Assembly: GCA_049299095.1 (NCBI GenBank)
Contig: JBAQWV010000163.1
Span: 1 to 6,703, forward strand
Length of the DNA stretch: 6,703 nucleotides
Direction: 5' to 3'
Source of the DNA: JAAEKA01 sp049299095
GTDB taxonomy: Bacteria; Chloroflexota; Anaerolineae; JAAEKA01
The notes beneath the pieces are model-generated. The model ran no database searches. It was given only the letters and a program-made list of their open reading frames with translations, and was not told the DNA's origin. Each line of letters begins with the position of its first letter. The stretch's first letter is position 1. Positions 5,442 through 6,703 of the stretch are shown here, piece after piece. A program made the position numbers and the translations under genes.

Positions 5442-6703
5442 GTGGCTACCCAACCGGAATATAACGCTGGGTCAATTACGATCCTGGAGGGCTTAGAGGC
5501 CGTCCGTAAGCGTCCAGGTATGTATATCGGCTCCACCGGTCCTCGTGGTTTGCACCACCTGATCTGGGAGGTCGTTGACAACTCGGTCGATGAGGCCATG
5601 GCGGGCCATGCCTCCAAAGTCATTGTTCGCCTCATGGCAGACGGCGGAGTGGAAGTTACAGATGATGGCCGTGGTATCCCCGTCGGCATGCACGCCTCAG
5701 GTGCGCCGACGGTCCAGGTTGTAATGACGCAGCTACACGCTGGCGGTAAGTTCGACTCGGACTCTTATGCTATCTCTGGTGGTCTGCACGGTGTTGGTAT
5801 TTCTGTGGTGAACGCGCTGTCTACGCGCGTGGAAGCAGAAATCAAGACTGATGGTAAGCACTGGTACCAGGAGTTCAACAACGCTGTTCCGGAAGAACTC
5901 AAAGAAGGCGGTAATGCCCGCGGTACCGGTACCAAGATTCGGTTCTGGGCAGATCCAGAGATCTTTGAAACCACCGAGTATGACTATGACACCATCGCGC
6001 GTCGTCTGCAGGAGATGGCCTTCCTTAATAAGGGCCTGACCATCCAGCTGATCGATGAGCGAGTGACCAAAGAACAGCTCGATCTTGAAGCTATCGCGGA
6101 TGCAGAATCCGGCGAAAAGCAGCTCGACAGCACTTCTTTTGATGATGAAGACGTTGATGACTTTGAAGAAGAAGGCGCAGATACCCCAGCGCCAGCAAAG
6201 ACTGAAGGCTCTTCAAAGAAGCTGCAGAAGAAGGTCACTTACCACTATCCAGATGGCCTGGTTGATTACGTTAAGTACCTCAACAAGACCAAGTCCGCGA
6301 TCCACCCAACCGTGGTTGCCTTCGATGTTAAGGGCAATGACCATGAGGTAGAGGTCGCCATGCAGTGGAACCAGGGCTACAAGGAATCTACTCACACCTT
6401 CGCGAATACGATCAACACTTATGAAGGTGGTACGCACGAAGAAGGTTTCCGTTCCGCGCTGACGTCTTTGATGAACCGTTACGCCAAAGAGCACAAGCTC
6501 ATGCGCGAAAAAGATGGCAGCTTGACTGGTGATGACTGCCGTGAGGGTCTTGCAGCAGTTGTTTCGCTAAAGGTTACTGATCCGCAGTTCGAAGGCCAGA
6601 CCAAGACCAAGCTGGGCAACTCGGAGATCAAGGGCTTTGTGCAGCGCGCGGTTAATGAGCACCTTAATGACTGGTTTGATGCGAACCCGGCGGAAGCCAA
6701 GGC
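5442..6703 (+). CDS. gyrB: GyrB, DNA gyrase subunit B (3' end outside window)
   Basis: The frame is open from GTG 5442 to the window end (420 codons plus 2 bases), so the TOPRIM domain is not included. GyrB is the ATPase subunit of the type II topoisomerase that introduces negative supercoils and relieves torsion ahead of forks. The GHKL ATPase domain shows the ATP/Mg-binding Asn47 in EVVDNSVDEA (43-52), DDGRGIP (74-80) with Asp74, and the ATP-lid glycine motif GGLHGVG (113-119). The transducer domain carries the QTKTKLGN motif (386-393), whose first Lys contacts ATP phosphate in homologues. A charged insert at about 209-264, including a run of Asp/Glu at 234-244, interrupts the domain boundary; actinobacterial GyrBs vary in length here. 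The first residue would be Met from GTG. Confidence 0.97.
   Translation, partial: MATQPEYNAGSITILEGLEAVRKRPGMYIGSTGPRGLHHLIWEVVDNSVDEAMAGHASKVIVRLMADGGVEVTDDGRGIPVGMHASGAPTVQVVMTQLHAGGKFDSDSYAISGGLHGVGISVVNALSTRVEAEIKTDGKHWYQEFNNAVPEELKEGGNARGTGTKIRFWADPEIFETTEYDYDTIARRLQEMAFLNKGLTIQLIDERVTKEQLDLEAIADAESGEKQLDSTSFDDEDVDDFEEEGADTPAPAKTEGSSKKLQKKVTYHYPDGLVDYVKYLNKTKSAIHPTVVAFDVKGNDHEVEVAMQWNQGYKESTHTFANTINTYEGGTHEEGFRSALTSLMNRYAKEHKLMREKDGSLTGDDCREGLAAVVSLKVTDPQFEGQTKTKLGNSEIKGFVQRAVNEHLNDWFDANPAEAK

Noticed and set aside
5389..5496. A possible 35-residue leader peptide (ATG ATG) overlapping the gyrB start in another frame
   Set aside because: No Shine-Dalgarno precedes it, there is no run of regulatory codons, and it reads into conserved gyrB coding sequence out of frame.

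Overview
The window is a chromosomal replication-origin locus from a Gram-positive actinobacterium, most likely Corynebacterium or a close relative. The evidence is the gene order dnaA - oriC - dnaN - recF - dciA (DUF721) - gyrB, all on the + strand. DnaN ends in MPVRLPG, a DciA-type DUF721 protein sits between recF and gyrB, GyrB carries a variable charged insert in its N-terminal half, and the base composition is moderate. Genus is inferred from general protein character, not from a search.

Layout: 1-1353 holds the 3' part of dnaA (the start lies upstream of the window), closed by a hairpin terminator at about 1367-1415. Positions 1354-2097 (744 bp) contain no credible gene and hold the origin. 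At least seven good DnaA boxes lie between 1438 and 1706. Four of them form a symmetrical two-minus/two-plus array at 1563-1638. A DnaA-trio-like TTA/CTA triplet tract follows at 1720-1740 and marks the probable unwinding site. The rest of the gap (about 1781-2097) is a long dnaN leader with small inverted repeats. dnaN (2098-3294), recF (3307-4551) and dciA (4544-5140) follow with a 12-bp gap and then an overlap, so they are probably one transcript. A 301-bp gap (5141-5441) holds a weak hairpin and a plausible gyrB promoter with a structured leader of about 140 nt. gyrB begins at GTG 5442 and runs off the window end with its first 420 codons.

How the genes work together: DnaA binds the boxes and opens the DNA at the triplet tract. 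DciA probably helps load the replicative helicase. DnaN is the sliding clamp that gives the polymerase processivity. RecF helps restart or repair gapped forks. Gyrase removes the positive supercoils made by the forks. This is a conserved core region and I see no foreign insertion, mobile element, CRISPR array, RNA gene or new multi-gene system. What deserves a second look is the fine structure of the origin: the DnaA-box dyad, an octamer (G/T)TGTAATT found six times in about 510 bp, a perfect 16-bp palindrome, and the triplet tract. The structured gyrB leader is also worth checking.
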